Assembly (NCBI RefSeq): GCF_000745855.1
Contig: NZ_JQKD01000011.1
Span: 1 to 64,000 of the forward strand
Reading direction: 5' to 3'
DNA: 64,000 bases
Source: Xenophilus azovorans DSM 13620
Lineage (GTDB): Bacteria > Pseudomonadota > Gammaproteobacteria > Burkholderiales > Burkholderiaceae_C
Shown here: piece after piece, positions 1 through 8,155 of the stretch
Position numbering within the stretch: the stretch's first letter is position 1
How the letters are laid out: the number at the start of each line of letters is the position of its first letter
The notes under the pieces: model-generated
Told to the model about the DNA's origin: nothing
What the model saw: only the letters and a program-made list of their open reading frames with translations
The model's database searches: none
Translations under genes and position numbers: made by a program

Positions 1-1116
1 CCAAAGTGTCCATGTGTCCACGCAAAAGTCCGTGGACACAAGCATCCTTGGCCGGCTATCGAACTTCAATGTGGGTTGGCCGGACGCATACCGCCAGACC
101 GCCTTGCCGTCGGACGTCGGCTGCAACATGCCGTGATCCTGCAGGACGTTGAACACCGCGGTGTTGTTCGCTGGAATGCCGTCGATACCCTGAGACAGCA
201 GGTGCGCACGCAGCTTGTCCGAGACTGTCTTGCTCACCAGCCACAGGGCATCCTCGGTGAGCCAGCCATCGGAGGCTTCCGGCTGGTTCAGTTTCAACTG
301 TTCCTTGAGCAGGTAGCGCAACCCGTCGAGCAGCTTGCGCTGCAGCGCGTGCTTGGGCGCAGCCATGGCGCGGGCCGGATCGCCGCCCAGTTCCTGGGCC
401 ACCGAAGCCCGGTCGGCCTGCACGACAAGTTCGCCCAGCACGCCGGCGTGCTCGTACTGGCCGGCCAGGACGTAGAGCAGCGGTCCCCACAGGTCGGGAT
501 AGCCACTGAGCCAGTCCAGGGCATCACGGTCGAGGAGTTGGCGGTAGAGCAAACCTGTCGCGGCGCTGTGAAGCCGATATTCCCGATCGTCGCGGTAGCG
601 GAAGCGGTATGGCTGGTGCAGCGGGCCGTGCCAGGGGTGCCACAGCGAGCCGTCGGCCAGTTCGACGTGCAGATCGACGGCGATCTTGCCGATGTCGTGC
701 AGCAGCGCGGCATAGGCGACCGCGGCAGTCCAGGCTTCAGACTGCGCCGCCTGGTCTTCGGGACTGGCGCCAATCGGCAGCAGATGGGACTGCCGCAGTT
801 TCAGGCTGTAGGCGACGATTTCCAGGCCGTGGTCCAGCATGCCGCCCGGGTAGGCATGGTGATGCGCCTCGGAGGCCGGGAAGGCCTGGACCAGCTCGGC
901 GTAGCGCTCCAGGGGCGCCCGGTACAAGGTGGCGAACTGCTTACGTGAGAGCGACGTGCGCTGCCAGATGTGCTCCAGCAGCTTCTGCCGGCGCGGGGTG
1001 GCCAGCAGCGATGCGGCCGACTCGGGCCGCATCAACCCTTTCGGGAGGTCGGTGACCGATGGTGGCGTCGGAGCGGCAGCGACCGCGGGCCGTTTTCGCT
1101 GGAACAGAGAAAGCAT
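1..1116 (-). CDS. traI: TraI-type conjugative relaxase, MobH class (partial, N-terminal part)
   Basis: Relaxase that would nick and pilot the ICE DNA during conjugation. The start is the ATG at 1116 and the frame stays open to the window edge, so 372 residues are visible and the C-terminus is missing. Residues 85-93 read HHHAYPGGM and residues 140-144 HDIGK. This is the three-histidine signature plus HD motif typical of MobH/TraI_2 relaxases (family TIGR03760). It is the first gene at this end; in related ICEs the integrase lies beyond traI. About 240 bp separate it from the divergent toxin-antitoxin pair. That gap holds two similar stretches, near 1155-1172 and 1217-1233, both containing ATAGAGC. 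Family assignment is firm; the missing part cannot be judged. Confidence 0.93.
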   Translation of the reverse strand, partial: MLSLFQRKRPAVAAAPTPPSVTDLPKGLMRPESAASLLATPRRQKLLEHIWQRTSLSRKQFATLYRAPLERYAELVQAFPASEAHHHAYPGGMLDHGLEIVAYSLKLRQSHLLPIGASPEDQAAQSEAWTAAVAYAALLHDIGKIAVDLHVELADGSLWHPWHGPLHQPYRFRYRDDREYRLHSAATGLLYRQLLDRDALDWLSGYPDLWGPLLYVLAGQYEHAGVLGELVVQADRASVAQELGGDPARAMAAPKHALQRKLLDGLRYLLKEQLKLNQPEASDGWLTEDALWLVSKTVSDKLRAHLLSQGIDGIPANNTAVFNVLQDHGMLQPTSDGKAVWRYASGQPTLKFDSRPRMLVSTDFCVDTWTLW

Positions 1117-1358
1117 GCGGGTGTCCTGTCGGGGGCCGAGCGGGAGGCCTTTTTGCCTTTTGGGGATAGAGCCTTTCCCCTTGCACTCCATTCCCTTGCC
1201 ATTTCGACCCTTTGCGGCCTTTGGGTATAGAGCAACGGGTCCTGATCGTCCATCGCCAATGTGGGTTGCGGCAGGGCCGGATTGATGCAGGAAGGCTGGC
1301 TGTTCACGCCCTACGATGGGCCAATTCTTGGACCGGGAGAGCGCCATGAGGCTTCACA

Positions 1359-1387
1359 TTGACAAAGTAAGGAAATTTCCTTACCAT
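1359..1387 (+). promoter_or_regulatory. prlF-yhaV promoter with 18-bp perfect palindrome
   Basis: A consensus -35 box (TTGACA, 1359-1364) is followed 17 bp later by TACCAT (1382-1387). The spacer and start of the -10 are covered by a perfect 18-bp palindrome, GTAAGGAAATTTCCTTAC at 1367-1384. A dyad over the core promoter, 31 bp before an AbrB-type antitoxin gene, is what an autorepressor operator looks like. The repressor role is inferred. Confidence 0.7.
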
Positions 1388-1414
1388 GCGGGTATCGCAA
1401 TCAGGAGAGCCGCC

Positions 1415-1732
1415 ATGCCTGCCATCCACGAAGTCGCCACGTTGACCTCCAAGGGCCAGGTCACGCTGCCCAAGCCTATCCGGCAGGCGCTGGGCGTTGA
1501 TGCCGGCGGCAAGCTCGCGTTCGATCTGCGGGGCAGCGAAGTCGTCGTCACCCGTGTCGATGCCGAGCACGAGGACCCCGCCATCGGCGCGTTCCTGAGC
1601 CTGCTGGCCCGCGACATCGAAGCTGGCCGGAACGTCCAAGGCCTGCCCGAGGATCTGGCCCGCGCCATGCTGGAGCATGCTGGCCATGGCGTGAACCTGG
1701 ACGAGGAGATCGACGGGGAAGTGGAACTCTGA
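1415..1732 (+). CDS. prlF: PrlF-type antitoxin (AbrB/SpoVT fold)
   Basis: Antitoxin of a type II toxin-antitoxin pair, 105 residues. Residues 8-38 form the swapped-hairpin AbrB DNA-binding domain, with LTSKGQVTLPKPIRQALGV as its hallmark. I chose the ATG at 1415 because AGGAGA lies about 7 bases upstream; the frame is open further back, but that part carries the promoter palindrome. The stop overlaps the yhaV start (ATGA), a tight translational coupling. PrlF proteins bind YhaV and repress their own promoter, consistent with the palindrome upstream. In an ICE the pair probably stabilises the element after integration or transfer. Confidence 0.9.
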   Translation: MPAIHEVATLTSKGQVTLPKPIRQALGVDAGGKLAFDLRGSEVVVTRVDAEHEDPAIGAFLSLLARDIEAGRNVQGLPEDLARAMLEHAGHGVNLDEEIDGEVEL

Positions 1733-2190
1733 TGCAACGGCATGGCTGGACGCTGCTCTTCCACGACTGCGTGATTGAGCCGTTGCAGAAACTGCAAGCG
1801 GCCGCGAGGCGCGCGCAGGAGAACGACCCGAAAGGCTTCGAGTCCAATGCCAACGTCAAGCTGTTCCGGGCCTTGAGCCAGTTGATGTTGGAAGTAGTGC
1901 CAGGCGATCCGGCACGCGACGAGTACCGTCAGGGCAATACCTTGGGATCGGCCCACCGCCACTGGCGAAGGGCCAAAATCGGAAGGCGGTTCCGGCTGTT
2001 CTTCCGGTACGACTCGAAGGCGAAGGTCATCGTGTACGCCTGGGTCAACGATGAACAGACCCTGCGGTCTTCGGGTAGCAAGTCGGACCCGTATGTCGTC
2101 TTCGAGAAGATGCTCGGACGCGGGAACCCGCCAGACGACTGGCACGCGCTGATACAGGCAAGCAAGCAGGATTGGAGCAAACTGGAATAG
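1732..2190 (+). CDS. yhaV: YhaV-family toxin ribonuclease
   Basis: Toxin partner of PrlF, 152 residues, close to the usual YhaV length. Characteristic stretches are the N-terminal HGWTLLFHDC, the central GNTLGSAHRHWRRAKIGRRFRLFFRY, split here around residues 66-90, and the later AWVNDEQTLR. YhaV is a RelE-fold, ribosome-dependent mRNA interferase. It overlaps prlF by four bases and is followed 26 bp later by the DUF3742 gene on the same strand. The sequence looks intact with no frameshift. Confidence 0.92.
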   Translation: MQRHGWTLLFHDCVIEPLQKLQAAARRAQENDPKGFESNANVKLFRALSQLMLEVVPGDPARDEYRQGNTLGSAHRHWRRAKIGRRFRLFFRYDSKAKVIVYAWVNDEQTLRSSGSKSDPYVVFEKMLGRGNPPDDWHALIQASKQDWSKLE

Positions 2191-2216
2191 GCATCCCTCA
2201 GTAGCAGGAGACGACC

Positions 2217-2594
2217 ATGACCACCACGACCCGCATCAGTACCGCAGAACGACTCGGCCGCGCCTTGGGTCGCGGATGGCGTGCCTACGTGCGCGGCGAA
2301 CGCCGGGTATCGAGCTGGTTGGTGTCCAAGGGGATGCCGGCGGCCGGTGCCACCGCGCTCGTGTGGGTGGTCAAGCTGGTTGCGCTCGGGGTGCTGCTGT
2401 ACACCACCTTCTGGCTGGCGGTGTTACTACTGCTGGGCGTTGCGGCGGCATGGATGGCTGGCAATTCGGCTAGAGATGACGACCGCTGGGCGCAACAGGA
2501 TGAACTGCGCAATGGCGAGGCGGGCTTTGGCCTGTATTCTTCCAATGGCCAGCGGCTCGACCCTCACGACCCGAACGATCCGTTCGATGACTGA
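2217..2594 (+). CDS. DUF3742 family ICE membrane protein
   Basis: A 125-residue protein found next to traG in PFGI-1-class ICEs. It has a basic N-terminus rich in R and G, a hydrophobic hairpin around residues 45-80 that should span the inner membrane, and an acidic C-terminus ending PHDPNDPFDD. AGGAGACGACC precedes the ATG. It is read toward traG and the two genes end 15 bp apart. Function is not known; position suggests a transfer role. Confidence 0.85.
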   Translation: MTTTTRISTAERLGRALGRGWRAYVRGERRVSSWLVSKGMPAAGATALVWVVKLVALGVLLYTTFWLAVLLLLGVAAAWMAGNSARDDDRWAQQDELRNGEAGFGLYSSNGQRLDPHDPNDPFDD

Positions 2595-2609
2595 GATTTG
2601 GCCTGTCCG

Positions 2610-4127
2610 TCACAGAACCTTGCCGGCTACCTTGTTTGCACCTGACCCGGCGCTATCACGCGCTTCCTTGGAGCCGACAGCAAGGTTCTGAGCAATCACC
2701 CCAGCCTTAACTCCGACCCACCCCAAGGCAGCGACCCAAAACGTCGGCAGGACCAGAAACATCGTGCCCGTGACGAACATCAGGAGCATGTCACCGAAGG
2801 CGTTGTTCAGTCCTACCAACGGGTCGAAATTGGTGTGCGGCCGGTTCCAGCCGAACCCCCAGCCATAAAGTGCGTCCAGGATCGTCGAATCGATCCAGCG
2901 CGCAAGCTGAAACCAGAAGTCCGTGAAGAACAGCGCGAACTGCACGACGCTGACCGTGACGACCGTCTTCAGGTCATAGGTGCCCACAACCAGCACGAGC
3001 GGGATGCAGATGACCAGCGCCATCTTGAGCAAGGCGAGCACCATGGGCAGGGCCTGTCTCACAACGTCCATGGCGGGAAATGCCGCAAGCGCGCCGACTG
3101 CCATCCCAACGTCTCCCGTGGCCCGCGTCACGATGTTCGGCAAGGTCTTGTCGATCTGGCCGCCGTAGTCCGTATAGACGCTGCCCTGGTTCAACTTCTG
3201 CTGCCTCGGCGACGCGATGGTGCGGATCACCGAGTCGTCCACCTCGGCCCGGCTCAGGAACCCGGCCCAGCCCGCCAGCCGATTGAGCAGGCTCGGGTCC
3301 ACCTGTCCCAGCAGGCGTGCCCGCAGGCCATTGCTGCCATCAGCCCACCATTGCCTGCAGGTCGGGTAGCCACCGCCACTGGATACCTGAGCCAGCCCGG
3401 CGTCGCGGTTGCTGTCATAGGGCCAGTCATCGCGCGGCGTGCTGGAACGGTACGTGTCGTAGTAGCCGTTCGTGTCGGTGAAGAACCGCGATCCGATCCA
3501 GGTCACGTCGTGCATCTGCTGCTCATCGAGCTGAGGGCGCTGCATGAACAATTTGGCCCGTGCAGGCCCATAGCAATCCCGCGAGAAATCCGCTACTTCC
3601 TGAGCCAGCACCGGGTCATCGATGCGCGTGGCGTCGATCTCCATGCGCATCTGCCGCAGGTCCGTGCCACACGGGATCGCCGCCACCGAGGCGCTCGTGA
3701 CGGCGCGCGAGAGTGCATGCATGAACGCCCACCAGACGGGCACCTTCGCCGACTGGTTGTTGATGGTGCTGAAGGACTGCGACCAGCCGGTATCCGTGGG
3801 CTGCGGCACGCTGACCTGGCACTGGGCCGAGCGCGAGCTGTCGTACTGGATGGTGTTCAGGTCCACGTCGATGAACGGAATGCCGGCGAACATCACCACC
3901 ACGATGGCGACGAAGACCCGGTTCTCGATGCGGGCGGCGCTCAGCACGCCTTTATTGCCCTCGTCGGCACCTTCCGCACGGGCCTTCAACCACTCCTGCA
4001 CGATGATGGCGACGAAAGGCAGCGCGAATACCCCGCTGGATACCAGCACCGCCCAGATGCCGTTGTTGACGATCCAGGACACCAGCGTCAGGTAGTACTC
4101 CAGGTAGTCGGTCGTGAAAAGCGTCAT
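2610..4127 (-). CDS. traG: TraG-N-like conjugal transfer inner-membrane protein
   Basis: A 505-residue membrane protein of the mating-pair apparatus, resembling the N-terminal region of F-plasmid TraG (mating-pair stabilisation). Hydrophobic segments lie near residues 10-45 and 75-95, with a cluster around 335-480. A cysteine-containing loop between them is presumably periplasmic. The ATG at 4127 is preferred over an in-frame TTG 18 bases upstream because GGGGAGA sits at the right distance from it. It is the last gene of the minus-strand transfer operon and converges with DUF3742. Confidence 0.88.
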   Translation of the reverse strand: MTLFTTDYLEYYLTLVSWIVNNGIWAVLVSSGVFALPFVAIIVQEWLKARAEGADEGNKGVLSAARIENRVFVAIVVVMFAGIPFIDVDLNTIQYDSSRSAQCQVSVPQPTDTGWSQSFSTINNQSAKVPVWWAFMHALSRAVTSASVAAIPCGTDLRQMRMEIDATRIDDPVLAQEVADFSRDCYGPARAKLFMQRPQLDEQQMHDVTWIGSRFFTDTNGYYDTYRSSTPRDDWPYDSNRDAGLAQVSSGGGYPTCRQWWADGSNGLRARLLGQVDPSLLNRLAGWAGFLSRAEVDDSVIRTIASPRQQKLNQGSVYTDYGGQIDKTLPNIVTRATGDVGMAVGALAAFPAMDVVRQALPMVLALLKMALVICIPLVLVVGTYDLKTVVTVSVVQFALFFTDFWFQLARWIDSTILDALYGWGFGWNRPHTNFDPLVGLNNAFGDMLLMFVTGTMFLVLPTFWVAALGWVGVKAGVIAQNLAVGSKEARDSAGSGANKVAGKVL

Positions 4128-4141
4128 CGCGCCATCTCCCC

Positions 4142-4501
4142 TCAACCGGCCTGCATCAGCAGGCTGGCTTCCAGCGCCACGATGGCGACGACGCCCGCGA
4201 CCTCGGTGCGCACCAGGCGGCGCCGCGCCTGGGCGTCGTCCTCACGTACCAGCAGCCGGCGCCGCATCCAGACCCAGCCATAGGCCGTCGCCCCGTACAG
4301 GCACAACCGCCACACGAAGAAGTAGCCCGATGCGGCCGCGAGCCACCGCTCCCAGCCGGCCACGCTCCCGACCAGGTAGATGCCGGCGACGTTGGCCCCC
4401 ACCGCAGCGGCGACGATCACCACCGCCCACAGCAGTGCTTTCGCCGCGCGCCGGCTGAACAGCCAGCGCAAGGGGCGCCAGGTCATGCGCATTGCGCTCA
4501 T
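4142..4501 (-). CDS. Small ICE-conserved membrane protein
   Basis: A 119-residue protein with two hydrophobic stretches (about residues 22-50 and 55-75), a basic linker and a last hydrophobic stretch near the C-terminus. The start at 4501 overlaps the end of the upstream gene by four bases, and the stop is 14 bp before the traG start, so it belongs to the operon. The same frame stays open upstream as far as 5140, but that part runs antiparallel to nothing recognisable and shadows the neighbouring gene. I recognise it only as one of the small membrane genes between TIGR03755 and traG in these ICEs. Confidence 0.75.
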   Translation of the reverse strand: MSAMRMTWRPLRWLFSRRAAKALLWAVVIVAAAVGANVAGIYLVGSVAGWERWLAAASGYFFVWRLCLYGATAYGWVWMRRRLLVREDDAQARRRLVRTEVAGVVAIVALEASLLMQAG

Positions 4502-5892
4502 GGCCGGACTCCCGGATTGCCCTTCTGCAACTGGTCGAGGCGGTCGGGCACCGGATCGCCCTCGTAGATGCCGCGCGAGCCGGCCGCGCGCGTACCATGG
4601 CGCTGGATGATCGCCATCGGCGAGTTGTTCGCCAGCTCGCGGCGCAGCTCCAGCTCCGTTTTCAGGTTGCGGATCTCCCGGTCGAGCGTGTCGCTCTCGT
4701 GGTTCACAGCCTCGACCGCCAACTCGTTGGCCGCCACGTTGGGCTCCTTCTTTCCCGTGAGCAGCGTGCGCTGGAGCAACAAGGCCTTCTCCAGCACCGA
4801 CGACAGCGCCACCTCGGACGCAAGGCGCCGCGCCAGCAGGTCCTGGTCCGGCTCGTCGCGCAGCGCCTCGATGACGCCGCGCGTGATCGGCAGCGACGTG
4901 CTGCCGGCCTCGCGCAAGTTCTCGAAGGTGGTGTTGCGCACGCCGGAAACCAGTTCCTGCAAGACTTCCAGTTTGGCTTCGTACTCCTCCTGGATCAGCG
5001 GCGTCAGCCCGACGCCGGGCACCGTCTCGGTCTTGGTGCAGGAATCGCACGTGCGCTGCACCTGTTCCCCGAGGACCCGGGTGGCCCATTCGGTCGCCTG
5101 CTGCGGCGACGTCCAGGTCTGGCAGGACAGGCTCGCGCAACTGGCGGGCGCGATGGAGGATGTGTCCGTCACGCCGCGCCCGTTGACCAGGTTGTAGCCC
5201 GCGCGGGTGACGTCGCCGACCACCCGAATGGCGGACTGGCCTGCGCCACCGGCATTGCTGCCGCCCACCCAGGGAACGCCGTCGTTGCCGCGGCGCGTCT
5301 CAGCCTGCTCGACGGCCGAAACGGCATCGTTGCTGCCAACCGCGTCACGCAGGGCCATGCCTTCGGCCATCTGGCTCCAGCCAAGCTGGCCGCCCGCCGT
5401 CTCGGCCATCTTCTCGGCCATCGCGCGGCACGTCAGCTTGGAGCGGTCGAAGTCCAGCCGCGCCTGCAGCACGCCGTTGGTCAGCAGGTTGTACAGGCCG
5501 GGATCGGCGCGCTGAATGATCAGCGCCGGCAGGGACGCCACCGCGCTGGTGGCGCTCTGGATCACGTTGCTCATGATCTGCTGGAAGCCGTTCGTGATGC
5601 CGTTGAGCTGGTTGCGCAGCGTGGTCTGGATGCTCATGTCGCCGCAGATCAGGTTGCTGTTCCACCCCAAGCCGACCCCGATGGAGCGCATGCCAGCCGC
5701 GCGGCCCATGGACACCGCGCTGCCGCCTCCGATCGAGTACATGACGTCATCGCCAATGACGGGGCCGCTGTTCTGGTATCCGACCTGCGCCCACGCCAGG
5801 CCGCAGACCAGAGCGAGCGTGCCGGCCAGCGCCGTCGGGCGCAGCAAGTAGCACGCCTTGGCGGAAAGGTTCATCGGTTCAGGACGCTTCAT
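4498..5892 (-). CDS. ICE protein TIGR03755 (PFL_4711 family)
   Basis: A 464-residue exported protein of the transfer system. A hydrophobic signal-like segment near residues 20-36 ends in LAWAQ. The mature part has Cys pairs (CTKTE region, CDSC) and a long helical C-terminal half (about 300-440) with coiled-coil character. GAGGTG lies upstream of the ATG at 5892. It is conserved across the PFGI-1 ICE class in exactly this position between TIGR03756 and traG; molecular role is unknown. It resembles the F TraH group in context rather than by sequence I can verify. Confidence 0.88.
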   Translation of the reverse strand: MKRPEPMNLSAKACYLLRPTALAGTLALVCGLAWAQVGYQNSGPVIGDDVMYSIGGGSAVSMGRAAGMRSIGVGLGWNSNLICGDMSIQTTLRNQLNGITNGFQQIMSNVIQSATSAVASLPALIIQRADPGLYNLLTNGVLQARLDFDRSKLTCRAMAEKMAETAGGQLGWSQMAEGMALRDAVGSNDAVSAVEQAETRRGNDGVPWVGGSNAGGAGQSAIRVVGDVTRAGYNLVNGRGVTDTSSIAPASCASLSCQTWTSPQQATEWATRVLGEQVQRTCDSCTKTETVPGVGLTPLIQEEYEAKLEVLQELVSGVRNTTFENLREAGSTSLPITRGVIEALRDEPDQDLLARRLASEVALSSVLEKALLLQRTLLTGKKEPNVAANELAVEAVNHESDTLDREIRNLKTELELRRELANNSPMAIIQRHGTRAAGSRGIYEGDPVPDRLDQLQKGNPGVRP

Positions 5893-5901
5893 CGTGGCAC
5901 C

Positions 5902-6849
5902 TCAGAGGAAATCGACGCTGCCCAGGAACACCTGCCCGCGGCGTTCGCAGCAGGCATACGGCCGCCACAGCGCCCAGGCGTAGTCGCCTTGCTGGGCCTG
6001 GGTCAGCGTGCCGCTGTGGGGGAAGACCACGCAGGTGTTCGACAGACGAGGGGTCAGCTCCTGCCACTTCCCGGTGGAGGTATCGCCTTCGACCAGCGCC
6101 CCGGCCGGCCAGTAGCCGTCACGGGCGTTGGCGAGCAGTGGCTGGTACACGTGCAACTGCCCGCGGCGCGTGACGACATCGCCCGCGCGCTGGGCCACCA
6201 CCGCCCCGGATTTGTGGTCGTCGGTCTGGTGCAGGAAGCCACCGCGTGGATAGACATTGCCCCAGAGGTTCATCGTGGTGCGCGCACCGACCTCACGCAT
6301 GCCCGGAATCAACGCCTCCGGGTAGGCCATCTCGGGCACGTTGTAGCGCCAGGCCAGCGTGTCCAGGGTGCTGAGCAGATACGGCATGAAGGCCGTGCCC
6401 GCGCCTTGGCAGAAGTAGCCGGAGGACGAGGCGAACTGGTTGAACACCTCGCCGCCGGGATGGCCGATAACATCGCTGTTCTTGAATTTGGCGAGGTTGT
6501 TTTCATGATCCTCGTTCGTGGTGCCGTCCCCGCCGGCCTGGGCCGAAGGATTGGGCGTGCTCATGGCGCGCACTTCAACCCAGGGGTTCTCGCCGGTGTT
6601 CGAGTACGACGACACCACTGCATCGGGGATGTAGTGCCTGACCTTGACGGAGGTACGCACCGTGCAGCCGGTCCAGGTGCAATAGAGCCAGTAGCAGATA
6701 CCCACCACCCGGTATTCCAGGCAATCGGGCGAAGCCACTGAACCCACGATGGTTGCCGTGTTCAGGGCGTAGCTGCCCGTGGCGCTAAGCAGCAGCACGG
6801 ACGCGACAGCAGCTCGCATGCGGCGCAGAAGGTCGAATGGGGGGATCAC
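5902..6849 (-). CDS. ICE protein TIGR03756 (PFL_4710 family, TraU-like context)
   Basis: A 315-residue Cys-rich exported protein with a signal peptide (hydrophobic stretch ending SYALN around residues 20-28). Paired cysteines occur in CLEYRVVGICYWLYCTWTGC and near the C-terminus (YACCERR), as in TraU-type periplasmic mating-pair proteins. I chose the GTG at 6849: it overlaps the upstream stop (GTGA) and has GGAGGA at proper spacing. The later ATG at 6819 has no ribosome binding site. The disulphide-rich nature fits the Dsb-like genes in the same operon. Confidence 0.88.
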   Translation of the reverse strand: MIPPFDLLRRMRAAVASVLLLSATGSYALNTATIVGSVASPDCLEYRVVGICYWLYCTWTGCTVRTSVKVRHYIPDAVVSSYSNTGENPWVEVRAMSTPNPSAQAGGDGTTNEDHENNLAKFKNSDVIGHPGGEVFNQFASSSGYFCQGAGTAFMPYLLSTLDTLAWRYNVPEMAYPEALIPGMREVGARTTMNLWGNVYPRGGFLHQTDDHKSGAVVAQRAGDVVTRRGQLHVYQPLLANARDGYWPAGALVEGDTSTGKWQELTPRLSNTCVVFPHSGTLTQAQQGDYAWALWRPYACCERRGQVFLGSVDFL

Positions 6850-7292
6850 GGTTCGGTCCTCCGGTGCTGTTCGATCCGCGCGATGGCGCGGGCCACGTCC
6901 GGCTCGCCATAGACCACATAGCGCTGGTCCACCACGACGGCCGGGACGGCGGTGATGCCCAGGCTCCATGCGTCCGTCACGCCCTGGTAGGCCGTCGCGA
7001 TGCGCCGCTGAAGGTCAGTGCCTCCCTGGGTCAGCCGACGCTTGACCAGGGCTGTCGCCTGGTCGGGGTCGGTGGGCAGATTCGCCGAAAGCTCGGCCTC
7101 GATGCGCGGCGCTTCATCCAGCTCGATCAGCCGTTCGCCGCCCATGGTCTTGACCGGGTGGTGGCCGTCGGTGACGACCACCACGTCGGCGGCGAAGGTG
7201 ACCGGGCTGAACACCGCCAGGGACGCCGGCAGCGCCACGGCCAGGCCAAGGGTTCGCCAGCCTGGTGCGAACCGGGTAAAAGCTGCTGGCAT
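6846..7292 (-). CDS. ICE protein TIGR03757 (PFL_4709 family, TrbC/TraW-like context)
   Basis: A 148-residue exported protein with a signal peptide ending near FAAD (residue 35). The mature part has a thioredoxin-like layout: residues 38-50 VVVVTDGHHPV and, further on, GITAVPAVVVDQRYVVYG, which resembles the cis-Pro strand of thioredoxin folds, but no CxxC is present. It overlaps the next gene by four bases. Family conserved in position in PFGI-1 ICEs; function inferred only as periplasmic assembly of the transfer channel. Confidence 0.86.
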   Translation of the reverse strand: MPAAFTRFAPGWRTLGLAVALPASLAVFSPVTFAADVVVVTDGHHPVKTMGGERLIELDEAPRIEAELSANLPTDPDQATALVKRRLTQGGTDLQRRIATAYQGVTDAWSLGITAVPAVVVDQRYVVYGEPDVARAIARIEQHRRTEP

Positions 7293-7403
7293 GTCATGCG
7301 CGCCGGAAGTTGATCAGGGCCATAGTCAAACGCCGAACCCCATGCGGTCCCAACAAACAATGCGCATCGCGGCCACCCCGCATACCTGCTTGTGTCGCCG
7401 CGA

Positions 7404-7430
7404 AGAAAAAGCGGAGGCCGAAGCCTCCGC
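7404..7430 (-). terminator. Rho-independent terminator after radC-like gene
   Basis: A perfect 7-bp stem GCGGAGG/CCTCCGC (7411-7430) is followed on the minus strand by a U-rich run (7404-7410). It lies 26 bp after the stop of the radC-like gene, so transcription of that gene should end before the TIGR03757 operon segment. Confidence 0.8.
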
Positions 7431-7455
7431 GCTGATCAACGAAGCAGTGCAACAC

Positions 7456-7950
7456 TTACAGCAGGCCGGACTCCGCAAAGGAGAACGGGGCACCCTGGCC
7501 GACGATGATGTGGTCCAGTACCCGCACATCGATGAGCGCCAGCGCGGCCTGCAGTTGCTGGGTCAGCACGCGATCCGCGATCGACGGCTCGGACATGCCC
7601 GAGGGGTGCTGATGTGCGAAGACCACCGCAGCGGCATTCAATTCCAGCACACGCTGTACGACGACACGCGGATAGACCGAAGTCGAGTTGATCGTGCCCC
7701 TGAACAACGGCTCGTAGGCCAGCACCTGATGCATGCTGTCAAGGAATACAGCGACGAATATTTCGTTGGGCTCGGCCACCAGCTTCACGTGCAGGTAGTC
7801 GCGCACGGCCGTGGGGTCGAGGAGTTTCGGACCCGCTTTGAAAACCCGCTTCTCCAGCAGTGCAATGGCTTGCTGGATGATCCAGTCCTCGTGCTGGGCA
7901 GCGATGGCGGAAAGCGACTCCAGGCAGGAGTCATTGACGACGAAAGACAT
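7456..7950 (-). CDS. radC: RadC-like JAB-domain protein
   Basis: A 164-residue protein of the mobile-element RadC/YeeS group. The JAMM metal-site motif is visible as HQHPSG followed by a downstream Asp (SIAD), residues about 113-126. It lacks the N-terminal helix-hairpin-helix of chromosomal RadC. GGAGG precedes the ATG at 7950; the frame is open upstream, but that part lies in the structured leader. It is framed by a five-hairpin RNA element upstream and a terminator downstream, so it looks like an independently regulated unit inside the transfer operon. The biochemical role of this group is not settled. Confidence 0.88.
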   Translation of the reverse strand: MSFVVNDSCLESLSAIAAQHEDWIIQQAIALLEKRVFKAGPKLLDPTAVRDYLHVKLVAEPNEIFVAVFLDSMHQVLAYEPLFRGTINSTSVYPRVVVQRVLELNAAAVVFAHQHPSGMSEPSIADRVLTQQLQAALALIDVRVLDHIIVGQGAPFSFAESGLL

Positions 7951-8030
7951 GGCGAACCTCCAAATGGTGAGATCGGAGGGCGCGCGCCCGGGGAGGGCAA
8001 GCCCTCCTGGGGAACGAACAAGGTGCATCC

Positions 8031-8155
8031 ATCACCGCGGGAGCGGTGATCGTTCGCGGCCAGGATGCGAGGCGAACGGGTTGCGGTCAGCGCAGCGGAC
8101 TGCGCCGTAGCCTTGAAGACCGGGGCTACCTGGGCATGTCGCCGACGACGTCGGC
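8031..8155 (-). ncRNA. Five-hairpin RNA element, copy A
   Basis: Read on the minus strand the order is P1 (8155-8141, GTCGGC/GCCGAC), P2 (8128-8108, TAGCC/GGCTA), P3 (8105-8090, GCGCAG/CTGCGC), P4 (8077-8052, GTTCGC/GCGAAC) and P5 (8050-8031, ATCACCGC/GCGGTGAT). The same five stems recur at four other sites with changed but still paired bases. This copy overlaps the last codons of the DsbA-like gene and precedes radC. Function unknown. Confidence 0.7.

Noticed and set aside
4142..5140. Long version (332 codons) of the small membrane protein gene
   Set aside because: The upstream two-thirds overlaps the TIGR03755 gene in another frame and has low-complexity shadow sequence; the start at 4501 fits operon overlap.
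6820..6849. ATG at 6819 as start of the TIGR03756 gene
   Set aside because: No ribosome binding site precedes it, whereas the GTG at 6849 has GGAGGA and overlaps the preceding stop.
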